From NCBI GenBank assembly GCA_905214905.1, contig CAJMNK010000008.1, positions 1 to 46,097 on the forward strand: a DNA stretch of 46,097 bases, read 5' to 3'. Below the pieces are notes generated by a model, which did not search any database, was not told where the DNA came from, and saw only the letters and a list, made by a program, of their open reading frames with translations. The DNA comes from an uncultured bacterium (lineage in GTDB: Bacteria; Actinomycetota; Coriobacteriia; Coriobacteriales; Coriobacteriaceae). Positions 8,791-16,902 of this stretch are shown one piece after another. How positions within the stretch are numbered: the stretch's first letter is position 1; each line of letters opens with the position of its first letter. A program made the translations under genes and the position numbers.

Positions 8791-9126
8791 TCAGATGAGG
8801 TTCTCGCCCAGGTTTTTGCCGCCGAGGACGTGCATATGGAAGTGCATGACGGTCTGGCCGGCGTTGACACCCTTGTTGGAAATGACGCGGAAACCGTCCT
8901 CCAGTCCCTTGGCCTTGGCGACCTCCTGGATGGCGTGAGCCATGGCGCCCATGGTCTCGGCAGGCACGTTGTCGGCGATGTCGCTGTAGTGCTTCTTGGG
9001 GATCACGAGCGTGTGGACCGGCGCCTGCGGGTTGAGGTCGTCGAAGGCGATGACCTGGTCGTCCTCATAGACAACGGTCGAGGGGATCTCGTGGTTGGCA
9101 ATTTTACAGAAGATGCAATCGCACAT
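8791..9126 (-). CDS. HIT family nucleotide-binding protein
   Basis: A 111-aa histidine-triad hydrolase of the HINT/PKCI branch, acting on purine nucleoside phosphoramidates or similar adenylated substrates. The N-terminal CIFCKIANHEIPS and the C-terminal triad HFHMHVLGG are diagnostic. A GAAAGGA-type ribosome binding site precedes the ATG. It lies just downstream of xseB and xseA on the same strand. This is a common housekeeping gene and nothing is unusual in it. Confidence 0.95.
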   Translation of the reverse strand: MCDCIFCKIANHEIPSTVVYEDDQVIAFDDLNPQAPVHTLVIPKKHYSDIADNVPAETMGAMAHAIQEVAKAKGLEDGFRVISNKGVNAGQTVMHFHMHVLGGKNLGENLI

Positions 9127-9175
9127 AGCTGGTTCCTTTCTTACAGACCAAGGTAATTATATTTGGTCGAGATGG

Positions 9176-9442
9176 TTAGAACGAGAGGCTGTCGTCGGTG
9201 TTGGCGGCTTCGCCGTCGGCGAGCACGTCGTTGCCGTCGACGTCCTTAAGGAGCACCGAGACCTTCTGCTCGGCATCGGACAAGCGGGTGCGCAGGCTCT
9301 TGAGGAGCTCGACGCCGCGGGTGTAGCTCTCGAGTGACTCCTCGAGCTCCATATCGCCCGACTCCAGGCTGCGGATGATGAGCTCCAGCTCCTGCGAGGC
9401 CTGCTTGTACGTAAGCTGTTCGACCGGGGTCTTCTCTGCCAT
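9176..9442 (-). CDS. xseB: Exodeoxyribonuclease VII small subunit
   Basis: An 88-aa small subunit that binds the large XseA subunit to form exonuclease VII, which degrades single-stranded DNA from both ends. The segment FEELxxIVxxLESGDxxLEESL of the family is represented here by ASQELELIIRSLESGDMELE. It follows xseA by 42 bases on the same strand, with its own ribosome binding site (AGGAAAC). The C-terminal 20 residues are acidic and probably disordered. Confidence 0.93.
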   Translation of the reverse strand: MAEKTPVEQLTYKQASQELELIIRSLESGDMELEESLESYTRGVELLKSLRTRLSDAEQKVSVLLKDVDGNDVLADGEAANTDDSLSF

Positions 9443-9484
9443 ATCTGTTTCCTTTCCTAAGGGTCTATCACTGTGAAACGCGGT

Positions 9485-10936
9485 CTACTCGACCGCGTTG
9501 ACGGTTGCTGCCACGTTGCCGTCTGCCATGCGCACGCGGATGGCGTCGCCGGGCTTAAAGGTCTTGGCGCTCGTAGCAACCCCATCATCGCTGTACGCGA
9601 TGGAGTAACCGCGGGCAAGTACCTTAAGCGGCGACAGGGCATCGAGCGAAGCCGCCGCACGGCCCAGGTCGGACGCTGGCTTGCTGAGCATCGTGCGCCC
9701 CTGATGCTCTAGGCGGGAACTCGCAAGCGTGAGCGCATGGCGCTTACCCTCGAGCCCCGAGGTGCTTGTAATCAGACACTCGGGCAAGCGCTCAAAGTTG
9801 GAGCGGAATGTCCCGACCGAGCGTACTATGGCGCCCGACAGGCGATCGGCAGTCAGCGCAAGCTCCGATTCGCGACGCTCAACCATAAATGTGGGGTCGT
9901 TGAGGCACGGGCGACACGCAGCGGCATCGAGCGCATCACCCAAGCGAGCCGTATAGGTATCCCAGGCACGGCGACCGCGCTGATCGAGCATCTCCAGGTC
10001 GACCTGGGCCGACCCAATCATCGATGCCATCGCGGCACCCAGACGCTGATGGCGCGCCTCGAGCACATCGGCCAACTCCGTCATAGCCGGCGCCACCGAT
10101 TCTGCCGCCGCCGTGGGCGTGGAGGCGCGTCGGTCGCTCACCATGTCGCAAATCGAGGTATCGGGCTCATGGCCAATGCCGGTCACCACGGGCACAGGAC
10201 AAGCCGCCACCGCGCGGGCAAGCTCCTCGTCATTAAAGGTCATGAGGTCCTCAAAGGAACCGCCGCCACGCACGAGCAAAATGCAATCGGGCGCCGGCGT
10301 AATGGTGGCGGCGCGGCGCAAGCCTTCAATAAGCTCTGCTGGCGCACCCTCGCCCTGGACCTTGGCACCCACGCAAACGAGCTCGACAAGTGGGTTTCGA
10401 CGGCGCAGCGTACGCTTGACGTCGTCGATCACGGCACCCGAAAGCGAGGTGACGACCGCCACGCGCGAGCAAAACACCGGAATGCGACGTTTGCGGGACT
10501 CGTCCATCAGCCCCTCGCGGCGCAGCTTTTCGGCTAACTGTGCCACCTGTTGACGCAGCAGGCCCTCCCCCGCCAGCGAGAACGAACGGGCGACAAAGCT
10601 CATACGGCCCGTGGGCTTATAGAGATTGAAGCTGCCCTTAAAGCTCACCTGCATACCGTCGCGCAAGTCGAAGGTGCGCTTGAGATAGGCGCCCTTCCAG
10701 ATGATGCAATCGACGGCGGCCGAGTCGTCCTTGATCTGGAAGTAGCAGTGGCCGCTTCGGGCATTGGGGCCACGAAAGCCCGTGACCTCGCCCAGGACGC
10801 TCAGCTGCGGAATGGCATCGAGCGCACCGGCAGCGATCTCTACCGCCTGGCTCACGCTGAGCTCTTTGCGCTCCCGCTCGCCCGAACCGTCGAACTCGGC
10901 GGAAACGGCATTGCCGGTTAGATTCCAGCCTGCCAC
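9485..10936 (-). CDS. xseA: Exodeoxyribonuclease VII large subunit
   Basis: Catalytic subunit of exonuclease VII, 483 aa. The N-terminal OB-fold starts near LSVSQAVEIA and continues through LGEVTGFRGP. The catalytic core shows VVTSLSGAVIDDVKRTL, RGGGSFEDL, FNDEELARA and GIGHEPDTSICDMVSDRRAS, the known exoVII motifs. I place the start at the GTG at 10936, because AAAGGAGG sits four bases upstream and would otherwise be inside the reading frame. It forms an operon with xseB, and a GC-rich hairpin separates it from the peptidase gene upstream. Confidence 0.95.
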   Translation of the reverse strand: MAGWNLTGNAVSAEFDGSGERERKELSVSQAVEIAAGALDAIPQLSVLGEVTGFRGPNARSGHCYFQIKDDSAAVDCIIWKGAYLKRTFDLRDGMQVSFKGSFNLYKPTGRMSFVARSFSLAGEGLLRQQVAQLAEKLRREGLMDESRKRRIPVFCSRVAVVTSLSGAVIDDVKRTLRRRNPLVELVCVGAKVQGEGAPAELIEGLRRAATITPAPDCILLVRGGGSFEDLMTFNDEELARAVAACPVPVVTGIGHEPDTSICDMVSDRRASTPTAAAESVAPAMTELADVLEARHQRLGAAMASMIGSAQVDLEMLDQRGRRAWDTYTARLGDALDAAACRPCLNDPTFMVERRESELALTADRLSGAIVRSVGTFRSNFERLPECLITSTSGLEGKRHALTLASSRLEHQGRTMLSKPASDLGRAAASLDALSPLKVLARGYSIAYSDDGVATSAKTFKPGDAIRVRMADGNVAATVNAVE

Positions 10937-11005
10937 GCAGCCTCCTTTCGTTATCGTGCACAAGGGCTCCGGCCCTGCGCAAATTCAAGTCCAACACATA
11001 GTACA

Positions 11006-11035
11006 GCGCCGCGGGGACACAAATCTCCGCGGCGC
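11006..11035 (-). terminator. GC-rich hairpin after the Zn-peptidase gene
   Basis: GCGCCGCGG and CCGCGGCGC form a strong stem, extended inward by GGA/TCT-type pairs. There is no T run, so it may be a 3'-end stabiliser or a weak terminator. Confidence 0.6.
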
Positions 11036-11051
11036 CTGTCAAGCCAATTTG

Positions 11052-11756
11052 TTACCGGTTGGAGTTTCTGTTGTAGCGAGCCATAAGATAGAGCAGCTGA
11101 ATGATCGAAGTGAGCGCTGCAGCCACATAGGTAAGCGCGGCTGCCGTCAGGACCTTCTTGGCACCGTTGACCTGCTTGGAGCTCATACCCGACTGCTCAA
11201 TATACGCCACGGCGCGCCGACTGGCATCAATCTCAACCGGCAGCGTAACCAGCTGGAACAGCACGCTAAACGAGAAGAAGATCAGTGCGAGGGTCGTGAG
11301 TCCCGCGATGTTCATAAACAGACCCATGAGCAGCACAATGGTCCAAGTGTTCTGGGTAAAGTTGACGACCGGCACGAGGGCGGTGCGCACCTTCATCATG
11401 GCATAGCCGCCTTGACGCTGCGCGGCATGGCCTGCCTCGTGACAAGCGACAGCAACGCTTGCGACCGAGCCGCCAGAACGGTTGGCGTCTGACAGATACA
11501 GGTTGTTGTCCTGCGGGTTGTAATGATCGGTGAGCTCGCCAGCGACACCCTTGATACCCACAGCGTTGCAGCCGTTGGCGTCGAGCATCCGGCGAGCGAC
11601 TGTGGCGCCCGTGTCGCCGTCCGAGCGAACCTTGGACCAGGTTTTGTACGTCGAGTTGATATAGTTCTGTGCGGCAAGGCCAAGCACCGTGCAGACAAGA
11701 ACAACCAGCAGGTACAGCGGGTCGATGCCAAAGCCGTATCCATAGTAATAAGGCAT
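11052..11756 (-). CDS. Membrane zinc metallopeptidase (YugP family)
   Basis: A 234-aa membrane protein of the neutral zinc metallopeptidase family represented by B. subtilis YugP. It has an N-terminal hydrophobic helix, the zinc-binding ACHEAGHA in the middle, and two or three hydrophobic segments afterwards. The Gly-rich start MPYYYGYGFG is typical of this family. The ATG at 11756 has GGAGG seven bases upstream; an alternative start 69 bases earlier has no such support. The physiological substrate of the family is unknown. Confidence 0.88.
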   Translation of the reverse strand: MPYYYGYGFGIDPLYLLVVLVCTVLGLAAQNYINSTYKTWSKVRSDGDTGATVARRMLDANGCNAVGIKGVAGELTDHYNPQDNNLYLSDANRSGGSVASVAVACHEAGHAAQRQGGYAMMKVRTALVPVVNFTQNTWTIVLLMGLFMNIAGLTTLALIFFSFSVLFQLVTLPVEIDASRRAVAYIEQSGMSSKQVNGAKKVLTAAALTYVAAALTSIIQLLYLMARYNRNSNR

Positions 11757-11848
11757 GCGAATTCCTCCGAATCGAGTTACACGTTGGAGGCATTCTACCC
11801 ACTCGCCCAGCCAACGAGACAGCATCGATGTTTTGGCAATGTCAGCGA

Positions 11849-11946
11849 AAACGGCCGAGAGCGAGCAAGGTGACGTGAAAGAGAAGCGACGCGTACTTTG
11901 GTACGCGAGCGACGATTGAACGTCAGATTGCCGCTCTCGGCCGTTT
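11849..11946 (-). repeat. Nested-hairpin repeat, element A
   Basis: The outer stem is 11849-11863 with 11932-11946 (15 bp, AAACGGCCGAGAGCG). Next come GCAA/TTGC (11865-11868, 11928-11931), a 2-base mismatch, then TGACGT/ACGTCA (11871-11876, 11920-11925). The inner hairpin is GCGTAC-TTTG-GTACGC (11891-11906). Read on the minus strand, its roughly 40-base core matches element B at 17.5 kb with about four differences, but the outer stems are unrelated. It lies between rnd and the Zn-peptidase gene, both on the minus strand. Confidence 0.85.
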
Positions 11947-11959
11947 GCAGCGTCGAGCT

Positions 11960-11987
11960 GTTACGCGGTTTGGTAAAACCGCGTAAC
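11960..11987 (-). terminator. Terminator-like hairpin after rnd
   Basis: GTTACGCGGTTT and AAACCGCGTAAC form a perfect 12-bp stem with a 4-base loop, 8 bases beyond the rnd stop codon. One arm plus loop (11970-11990) is repeated exactly after dapH at 32192-32212. Confidence 0.7.
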
Positions 11988-11990
11988 TAT
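11970..11990 (-). repeat. 21-bp block shared with the dapH 3' region
   Basis: Read on the minus strand this starts ATAGTTACGCGG and ends TTTTACCAA. It is identical over 21 bases to 32192-32212 on the plus strand. Both copies lie within a few bases of a stop codon, in the sense direction. Confidence 0.8.
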
Positions 11991-11994
11991 ACAC

Positions 11995-13128
11995 CTACAG
12001 CAATTCAATTTTGCCATCTTTGACCGTCAACCCCATATTGCCCGAGAGCAGATCGTCCAGGCGCGAGCCCACAAGCTCAAAGCGCCAGCCTTCGCGCAAG
12101 GGGCTTTGCTCGGGATGCTCAATATAGTCGGCCAGGTCATCGCGCGAGGCAATGACCGAGGTCGCCACGCCCGAGCGCTCGGCAACCAGACGAATGAGCG
12201 CATACATCAGGTCCGTCACGCTCTCCAGCTCCGGAGAGATCTGGCGATGCCCGCGCACCATGAGCGGCAGGCGATCGTGCGGGCAGCTCGCGCCGCGCTT
12301 GATGGCCATGAGCGCACCGTCCACGTCGCGCTCCCCCAACTGATCGGTACCACGGATGCTGCGGAACTCCTCAACGCGCACAGGATTGCGCTTAACGAGC
12401 GCCAGCAGCGTGTCGTCGGACATGACCCACTTGCGCGGGATGTTGCGGCGCTCGGCGCGGTCCTCGCGCCAAGCGGCGAGCTCGCGCGCGATACCCAGCT
12501 GATGACGGCTGCACGAGTTGATGCGTTTGACCTTGCGGAACGCCTCGTGGCGATCGGCGCGATAGTGCGACTCGTCAGCCAGCGGGCGCAGCTCGTCGAG
12601 CACCCAGTCCACACGGCCCAGCTCGCGCAGGCGGCTCATCATCTCGGTATAGGCGACGATCAGGTACTTGACGTCATCGATCGCATACTCAATCTGCTTA
12701 TCGGTCAGCGGGCGGCGCGACCAGTCGGTTAGCGACTCGGTCTTGGGCAACGAGACGCCGCAAAACGTCTGCACGAGCGCGCCGTAGGAAATCTGCTGGC
12801 GCTCGCCCAAAAAGGAGGCGGCCACCTGCGTGTCAAAAATCGGACGCGGTAGCACGCCTACGGTATGAAGCATGACCTCCATATCCTGCGAGCACGCGTG
12901 GAAGACCTTGGTCACGCTCTCATCGGCCATAAGCTCGGCCAGCGGCGATAGGTCGTCGATTACCAGGGGATCGACCGCTACGCTCTCGGCAGGGGTGGCA
13001 ATCTGAACCAAACACAGACGTGGATGGAACGTGCGCTCGCGCAAAAACTCAGTATCGACGGCAATCGCGTCGAACTCACGGGCGCGCTGGCAAAAGTCGA
13101 GTAGAGCCTGATGTGTGGAAATGTACAT
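11995..13128 (-). CDS. rnd: Ribonuclease D
   Basis: A 3'-5' exoribonuclease for tRNA 3' maturation, 377 aa. The DEDDy exonuclease motifs are AVDTEFLRE near the N-terminus, HACSQDMEV, and YAIDDVKYL. An HRDC-type helical domain follows (ELAAWREDRAERRNIPR...). I use the ATG beginning MYISTHQALLDF; a GTG 36 bases upstream is in frame, and neither has a strong ribosome binding site. It is separated from the peptidase gene by the nested-hairpin repeat and is followed by a strong hairpin. Confidence 0.92.
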   Translation of the reverse strand: MYISTHQALLDFCQRAREFDAIAVDTEFLRERTFHPRLCLVQIATPAESVAVDPLVIDDLSPLAELMADESVTKVFHACSQDMEVMLHTVGVLPRPIFDTQVAASFLGERQQISYGALVQTFCGVSLPKTESLTDWSRRPLTDKQIEYAIDDVKYLIVAYTEMMSRLRELGRVDWVLDELRPLADESHYRADRHEAFRKVKRINSCSRHQLGIARELAAWREDRAERRNIPRKWVMSDDTLLALVKRNPVRVEEFRSIRGTDQLGERDVDGALMAIKRGASCPHDRLPLMVRGHRQISPELESVTDLMYALIRLVAERSGVATSVIASRDDLADYIEHPEQSPLREGWRFELVGSRLDDLLSGNMGLTVKDGKIELL

Positions 13129-13226
13129 ATCAACCCATCGAATAAGGTTAGGCCCGAAAAACACGGGTAGGATATCGGCATTGCCTTACAACTATACTCG
13201 GTTAGTCACAGAACGGGAACGTAAGT

Positions 13227-14144
13227 ATGCGCTGCCTTATCATCCACAACCCGGCATCGGGCCCCAGCTCAGATGAAATCTACGCATTCACGCACGCCCT
13301 CGCGCAGGGCGGCGACGAGGTCGTGATGCGTTTTATCGGCGATGGCATGGAGCCCGAGGACGCCGTGGCAGACGTGCGCGAGTTTGATCGCGTGGTCGTT
13401 TCGGGCGGCGACGGCACCGTCTCCAACGTGCTCGACCAGATGCGCGGATGCGGTGTCCCCACGCTCGTCTTCCCCTCCGGTACGGCCTGCCTGTTCTTTA
13501 ACAACATCGGTAATGCCCCCGAGGCAGCGGCGCTTGCCAAGGCTTGCCGCGCCGGTCGCACGGTCAAAGTGGACATGGGCGAGCTCTTTTGGCTCGACGA
13601 GGACGGCAACGAGAAGCGCCACGGCTTTATCATCATTGCCGGCTCGGGCTTCGACGCCGAGATCATGATGAAGGCCGCTCCCACCAAAAACGACATCGGC
13701 GAGATCGCCTACTTCCTCTCCGCGCTCGCCACGCCCAACCCCACGGTGGCGCACTTTACGATTGAGCACGACGGCATTGTCGAGGAGCTCGACGGCATCT
13801 GCTGCATGGCGGGCAATACCTCGGTCATCCAAAACGACATCAACCTGTTCCCCGATTGCCGCATGAACGACGGCATGGTCGACATCGCGGTCATCGAGCC
13901 CGTAAAAACCGTCCAGCTCCTGCCCACCGTGATCACCGCTGCACTCGACCCCGCCGGCAAGGTACTCGGCCGCCCGCAGTTCAAGATCATCCAGACCAAG
14001 GAAGCCAAGATCACCTGCACGCCGTCGTTGGGCATGCAGTTCGATGGCGAGATTATCTCCAGCAATTCGGGCGTCTTTGGAGCCCGCGCGCTTCCGCAAT
14101 GCCTCGACCTCATCGTCGACGAATTCTCACCGCTTGGTAAATAG
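13227..14144 (+). CDS. Diacylglycerol/lipid kinase family protein
   Basis: A 305-aa member of the DAGK catalytic family, predicted to phosphorylate diacylglycerol or a related lipid using ATP. The N-terminus IIHNPASGPS and the nucleotide-binding VVSGGDGTVSNVLD are diagnostic, followed by PSGTACLFFNNIG and a C-terminal beta-rich region with FPDCRMNDGMVDI. The substrate is not determined by sequence; sphingoid-base and undecaprenol-type roles are also possible in this family. It is divergent from rnd and is followed, within ten bases, by a 30-codon membrane peptide gene. Confidence 0.88.
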   Translation: MRCLIIHNPASGPSSDEIYAFTHALAQGGDEVVMRFIGDGMEPEDAVADVREFDRVVVSGGDGTVSNVLDQMRGCGVPTLVFPSGTACLFFNNIGNAPEAAALAKACRAGRTVKVDMGELFWLDEDGNEKRHGFIIIAGSGFDAEIMMKAAPTKNDIGEIAYFLSALATPNPTVAHFTIEHDGIVEELDGICCMAGNTSVIQNDINLFPDCRMNDGMVDIAVIEPVKTVQLLPTVITAALDPAGKVLGRPQFKIIQTKEAKITCTPSLGMQFDGEIISSNSGVFGARALPQCLDLIVDEFSPLGK

Positions 14145-14153
14145 GAGGACCCT

Positions 14154-14246
14154 ATGAACGACAATCCCCTGCTCGGCTTTATCATCATCGTTTTGGCCAT
14201 GCTCGTCGGCTATGCGATCAACGTGATCCACCGCCGGAAGAAGTAA
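14154..14246 (+). CDS. 30-aa single-pass membrane peptide
   Basis: An ATG at 14154 opens a 30-codon frame ending TAA at 14246. AGGAGG at 14143-14148 is a near-perfect ribosome binding site five bases upstream. After the short start MNDNPLLG comes one hydrophobic helix (FIIIVLAMLVGYAINVI) and a basic tail HRRKK, giving an N-out/C-in single-pass topology. It is nine bases from the end of the lipid kinase gene and is followed by a terminator, so it is the second gene of that operon. The function is unknown. The ribosome binding site, composition and spacing support a real gene. Confidence 0.75.
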   Translation: MNDNPLLGFIIIVLAMLVGYAINVIHRRKK

Positions 14247-14282
14247 TTCCATATTGGCATGATATTCATCCAATTATCGTCT

Positions 14283-14322
14283 CCCCTGCCGTTTATGCAT
14301 TTGCCAAACAGCAGGGGATTTT
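14283..14322 (+). terminator. Terminator after the lipid kinase/small peptide operon
   Basis: CCCCTGC (14283-14289) pairs with GCAGGGG (14311-14317), with CGTTT/AAACA-type pairs inside, followed by ATTTTC. Confidence 0.8.
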
Positions 14323-14509
14323 CATTTCGGACATTCCCAGCTACTTTATTCGACTACAGTAATTACAGGGCGTCTTTATTAAAGTAAAGCTATAAACTGA
14401 GTACAATTAACCGCTCATCGCATATTTCATCACGCTTATCGAGTAAGTTTCTTTCATAGATGAATATTGTTTCCAGTTCGTTACGCTAATGGGGTGTCTT
14501 TATTGGCTG

Positions 14510-14533
14510 AAGCCCTCTGGCGACAGAGGGCTT
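14510..14533 (+). promoter_or_regulatory. Hairpin in the C69 dipeptidase leader
   Basis: AAGCCCTCTG and CAGAGGGCTT form a 10-bp stem with a GCGA tetraloop, followed by TTCGC. It ends about 10 bases before the GGGAGGG ribosome binding site. It could be a leader attenuator or 5' stabiliser. Confidence 0.5.
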
Positions 14534-14552
14534 TCGCACGCTGGGAGGGAAA

Positions 14553-16502
14553 ATGAGGAAAACTCACCCCGTCAACGCACTCAAGATGCTAGGCATAGGC
14601 CTCGCCTTTGGAGCTGCAACCATCATGTCCATGCCGACATCTGCGCTCGCCTGCACGCAGATGTACATGGGCAAAGATTTAACAGCCGACGGCAACACGT
14701 ACTACGGCCGCGCCGAGGACTTTGGCAAGCGCTATCTTAAGCACTACGGTATCGAACCTGCCCACGAACCTGGCTTTAAGTACAGCTCGATTGAATCTGC
14801 TTTTGAATACACTTCGAACAAGCCTACCTATCGCTACAGCTATGTACGCGACCACCCCTCCAACTGGATGGGTCGCACCGACGCCTACTCCGAGGCCGGC
14901 ATCAACGAGAAGGGCGTCTCCTGCTCCGCCACGCTAAGCACCTCCTATAACGAGGAGGCCGCTGCAGCAGACCCCATCGATGAGGAAGTGGGTCTGGGCG
15001 AGTACAGTTACGGCAGCATCATCCTGGGCGAGAGCGCCACGGCCCGCGAGGGCGTCGAGCTTCTCGGCAGCCTGATCGATGATCAAGGCGTCTGCACCAA
15101 CGACCAGATCATCATCGCCGACAACAACGAGACCTGGCTGTTCGCCACACTTTCCGCCCATCAGTGGATCGCCATGAAGCTCGCTGACGACGTCGCGTCG
15201 CTCAACCCTAATATCGGGAGCCTCAACTATTTTGTCGACCTCAATGACACCGAGAATTGCCTCCACTCTGAAAAGATCCAATCCATGCCCGAAGAAAAGG
15301 GTTTCGCCAAATACTCCGCTGACGGCAAATTCGATGTCGCCCAAACGTATGGCGAAAGCCTCGCCGATTCCGGCGTAAACCAGTGGTCCCGCTATGTGCA
15401 AGGCCGCGATTATTTTGGTAGTCAGCTGACCGAAGGCACAGATTACGACATTATCACAGTAAAGAAGGAAGGAAAACCTGACCAAAAGGGAGCCATGGTC
15501 AGCGAAATCCAGCCCCTGTTCTTCAAGCCTGGCAAGTCTGGTTGGAGCACTTTCGAGTTGATTCGCGCCTTCGGCAACCGCGGCGAGAACGTCCCTGGCC
15601 TCAACGCGAACACTGATGGTGTTTATTGCATCGGCAGCGAGCGCAACACCGAGATCAACCTCTTCCAGATTCGTCGCGGGTATGACCCCGAAGTCGCTAC
15701 CATCCAGTGGGAAATGCTCTCCCGCGCTGCGTACTCCGTCGCCATCCCGTTGTACTCCGCTCTGATAACTGAGGTCAGCCCGTACTTCAGCGATCAGACC
15801 GTCTCCTTCGATCACTGCGAACAGACTGACGTCGTGTACAACGAGGAGCCCGAGAACTCAATCAACTACGTCCTCATGGACATCAGCTCGCTCTGCTTTG
15901 AGAACCCTGACACCCTTGGTATCAGCGTCCGTGCCTACCTCGATGCGCTCCAGAACGAGCTCATCGAGCAGAACAAGGAAGTTGACGCCGCCATGCTGGC
16001 CGAGACGACCACCGAGGGCCGCACCGCCCTGGCAAACAAGGCCGGCAAGGCTGCCACTGAGAACACCTACGTCAAGTGCAAGGCCCTTCTCCAGGAGATG
16101 CGCGCTTATCTGAAGGCTGAGGATTTCAGCACGCCCTTCACCCCGAGCGACCTGAACACCGAGACCAACGGCCTCAAGGTGTCCATCACCTACGCCAAGG
16201 ACGCTCTTGCCACCGACCCGGTAACCCCGGATCAGCCTGGCACTCCCGAGCAGCCTGGTACTCCTGAGCAGCCCGGTACCCCCGAGCAGCCCGCTAAGCC
16301 CGAGCAGCCCACCACCAAGCCCGAGAAGCCTGGCAAGTCGGACACCACGACCACGGTAACCACCAACAAGGCGAACACCAAGGGCGGCCTGCCCACCACC
16401 GGTGATCGTTTTGATGGCCGCGTGGTGGCTGCATTCGCCATCGCTGGCGTTGCCGTCATCTCCGCGGGCGGTTACTTCCTCTACCGTCGCAATAAGGAGT
16501 AA
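14553..16502 (+). CDS. Secreted, sortase-anchored C69 family dipeptidase
   Basis: A 649-aa Ntn-hydrolase of peptidase family C69, cleaving dipeptides outside the cell. A signal peptide ends at ALA (residue 33), and the mature protein begins with Cys34 (CTQMYMG), the expected N-terminal nucleophile, so signal cleavage itself would expose the catalytic residue. The core extends through YYGRAEDFG and SCSATLS to about residue 530. A Pro-rich spacer follows with four tandem PEQP units (coded near 16230-16310). The C-terminus is a cell-wall sorting signal: LPTTG at 613-617, a hydrophobic helix, and YRRNKE. The start has GGGAGGG just upstream. A wall-anchored peptidase suggests peptide scavenging at the surface. 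Confidence 0.92.
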   Translation: MRKTHPVNALKMLGIGLAFGAATIMSMPTSALACTQMYMGKDLTADGNTYYGRAEDFGKRYLKHYGIEPAHEPGFKYSSIESAFEYTSNKPTYRYSYVRDHPSNWMGRTDAYSEAGINEKGVSCSATLSTSYNEEAAAADPIDEEVGLGEYSYGSIILGESATAREGVELLGSLIDDQGVCTNDQIIIADNNETWLFATLSAHQWIAMKLADDVASLNPNIGSLNYFVDLNDTENCLHSEKIQSMPEEKGFAKYSADGKFDVAQTYGESLADSGVNQWSRYVQGRDYFGSQLTEGTDYDIITVKKEGKPDQKGAMVSEIQPLFFKPGKSGWSTFELIRAFGNRGENVPGLNANTDGVYCIGSERNTEINLFQIRRGYDPEVATIQWEMLSRAAYSVAIPLYSALITEVSPYFSDQTVSFDHCEQTDVVYNEEPENSINYVLMDISSLCFENPDTLGISVRAYLDALQNELIEQNKEVDAAMLAETTTEGRTALANKAGKAATENTYVKCKALLQEMRAYLKAEDFSTPFTPSDLNTETNGLKVSITYAKDALATDPVTPDQPGTPEQPGTPEQPGTPEQPAKPEQPTTKPEKPGKSDTTTTVTTNKANTKGGLPTTGDRFDGRVVAAFAIAGVAVISAGGYFLYRRNKE

Positions 16503-16510
16503 CGTCCTAG

Positions 16511-16550
16511 CTGAGCGGGCAAGGCAGCAATGGCAGCCTCGCCCGCTCAG
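16511..16550 (+). terminator. Terminator after the C69 dipeptidase
   Basis: CTGAGCGGGC and GCCCGCTCAG form a perfect 10-bp stem around a 20-base loop, followed by CCCGCTCTTTT. Confidence 0.85.
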
Positions 16551-16581
16551 CCCGCTCTTTTGACCGGTGGGAAACCCGCCT

Positions 16582-16604
16582 GAAATCTTTTTAAAAAAGA
16601 TTTC
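16582..16604 (+). promoter_or_regulatory. AT-rich palindrome overlapping the leader promoter
   Basis: The 23-base stretch starting GAAATCTTTTT is an inverted repeat apart from its centre. It lies directly before a TATAGT box at 16626-16631, covering the expected -35 position. It may be an operator for the transporter operon. Confidence 0.45.
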
Positions 16605-16625
16605 CCCGCGCGCACTTCGCTGTGC

Positions 16626-16631
16626 TATAGT
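16626..16631 (+). promoter_or_regulatory. Candidate -10 box for the Trp leader
   Basis: TATAGT is preceded by a TG two bases upstream (extended -10). Transcription would start near 16638, about 50 bases before the leader peptide. Confidence 0.5.
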
Positions 16632-16689
16632 GCAGCGCAACAGCAACTAGGTGCGACCGTGCCACGGCATCACGAAAGGAGCCACCAAC

Positions 16690-16758
16690 ATGAAGAACAC
16701 GATGAAGTCTCTCAACAACTGGTGGTGGCGTGATGCGAATACGATCGGTCGACAGTGA
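16690..16758 (+). CDS. Trp-rich leader peptide of the ECF transporter operon
   Basis: A 22-codon frame reads MKNTMKSLNNWWWRDANTIG and ends RQ-stop. AAAGGAG at 16675-16681 lies eight bases upstream. Three consecutive Trp codons at 16720-16728 are the hallmark of ribosome-mediated transcription attenuation. Immediately after them lie mutually exclusive pairings: GGCGTGA (16727-16733) with TCACGCC (16764-16770), or GTGAG with CTCAC around 16755-16767. An intrinsic terminator stands at 16795-16825. The predicted role is sensing charged tRNA-Trp to control the downstream ECF genes. The peptide itself is probably not functional after synthesis. Confidence 0.85.
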   Translation: MKNTMKSLNNWWWRDANTIGRQ

Positions 16759-16857
16759 GTCCCTCACGCCTGTTTTTGCGCTCTAGGTGATTGGAAGGCC
16801 TCCGGTTTCGACCGGGGGCCTTTTTCTATCTCGAGCCCGATCGCATTCGCATCACGC
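16728..16857 (+). promoter_or_regulatory. Long-range inverted repeat enclosing the attenuator
   Basis: Positions 16728-16748 (GCGTGATGCGAA...) pair with 16837-16857 (...TTCGCATCACGC) over 21 bases with one mismatch. The left arm begins at the last Trp codon and the right arm lies beyond the terminator. This is additional to the classical attenuator hairpins and would only form in read-through transcripts. Confidence 0.7.
16795..16825 (+). terminator. Attenuator terminator
   Basis: An 11-bp stem (AAGGCCTCCGG with CCGGGGGCCTT, one G-U pair), a TTTCGA loop and a TTTTT run, placed between the leader peptide and the ECF S gene. Confidence 0.9.
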
Positions 16858-16902
16858 GCCTCCGCTTTTCCCTTGCGCTTCCCTTCAGAAAGGATTTTCA
16901 CC

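Larger units (their letters stand above)
14247..14552 (+). other. 306-bp intergenic region before the C69 dipeptidase
   Basis: It holds a terminator (14283-14322), an AT-rich stretch suited to a promoter, a 13-base near-repeat with core GTCTTTATT (14368-14380 and 14492-14504), and a hairpin close to the next gene (14510-14533). No coding frame is convincing. Confidence 0.6.

Noticed and set aside
14368..14504. Near-direct repeat GTCTTTATT upstream of the C69 dipeptidase gene
   Set aside because: Twelve of thirteen bases match at two sites 124 bases apart, but it is short and AT-rich, with no sign of function beyond possible chance.
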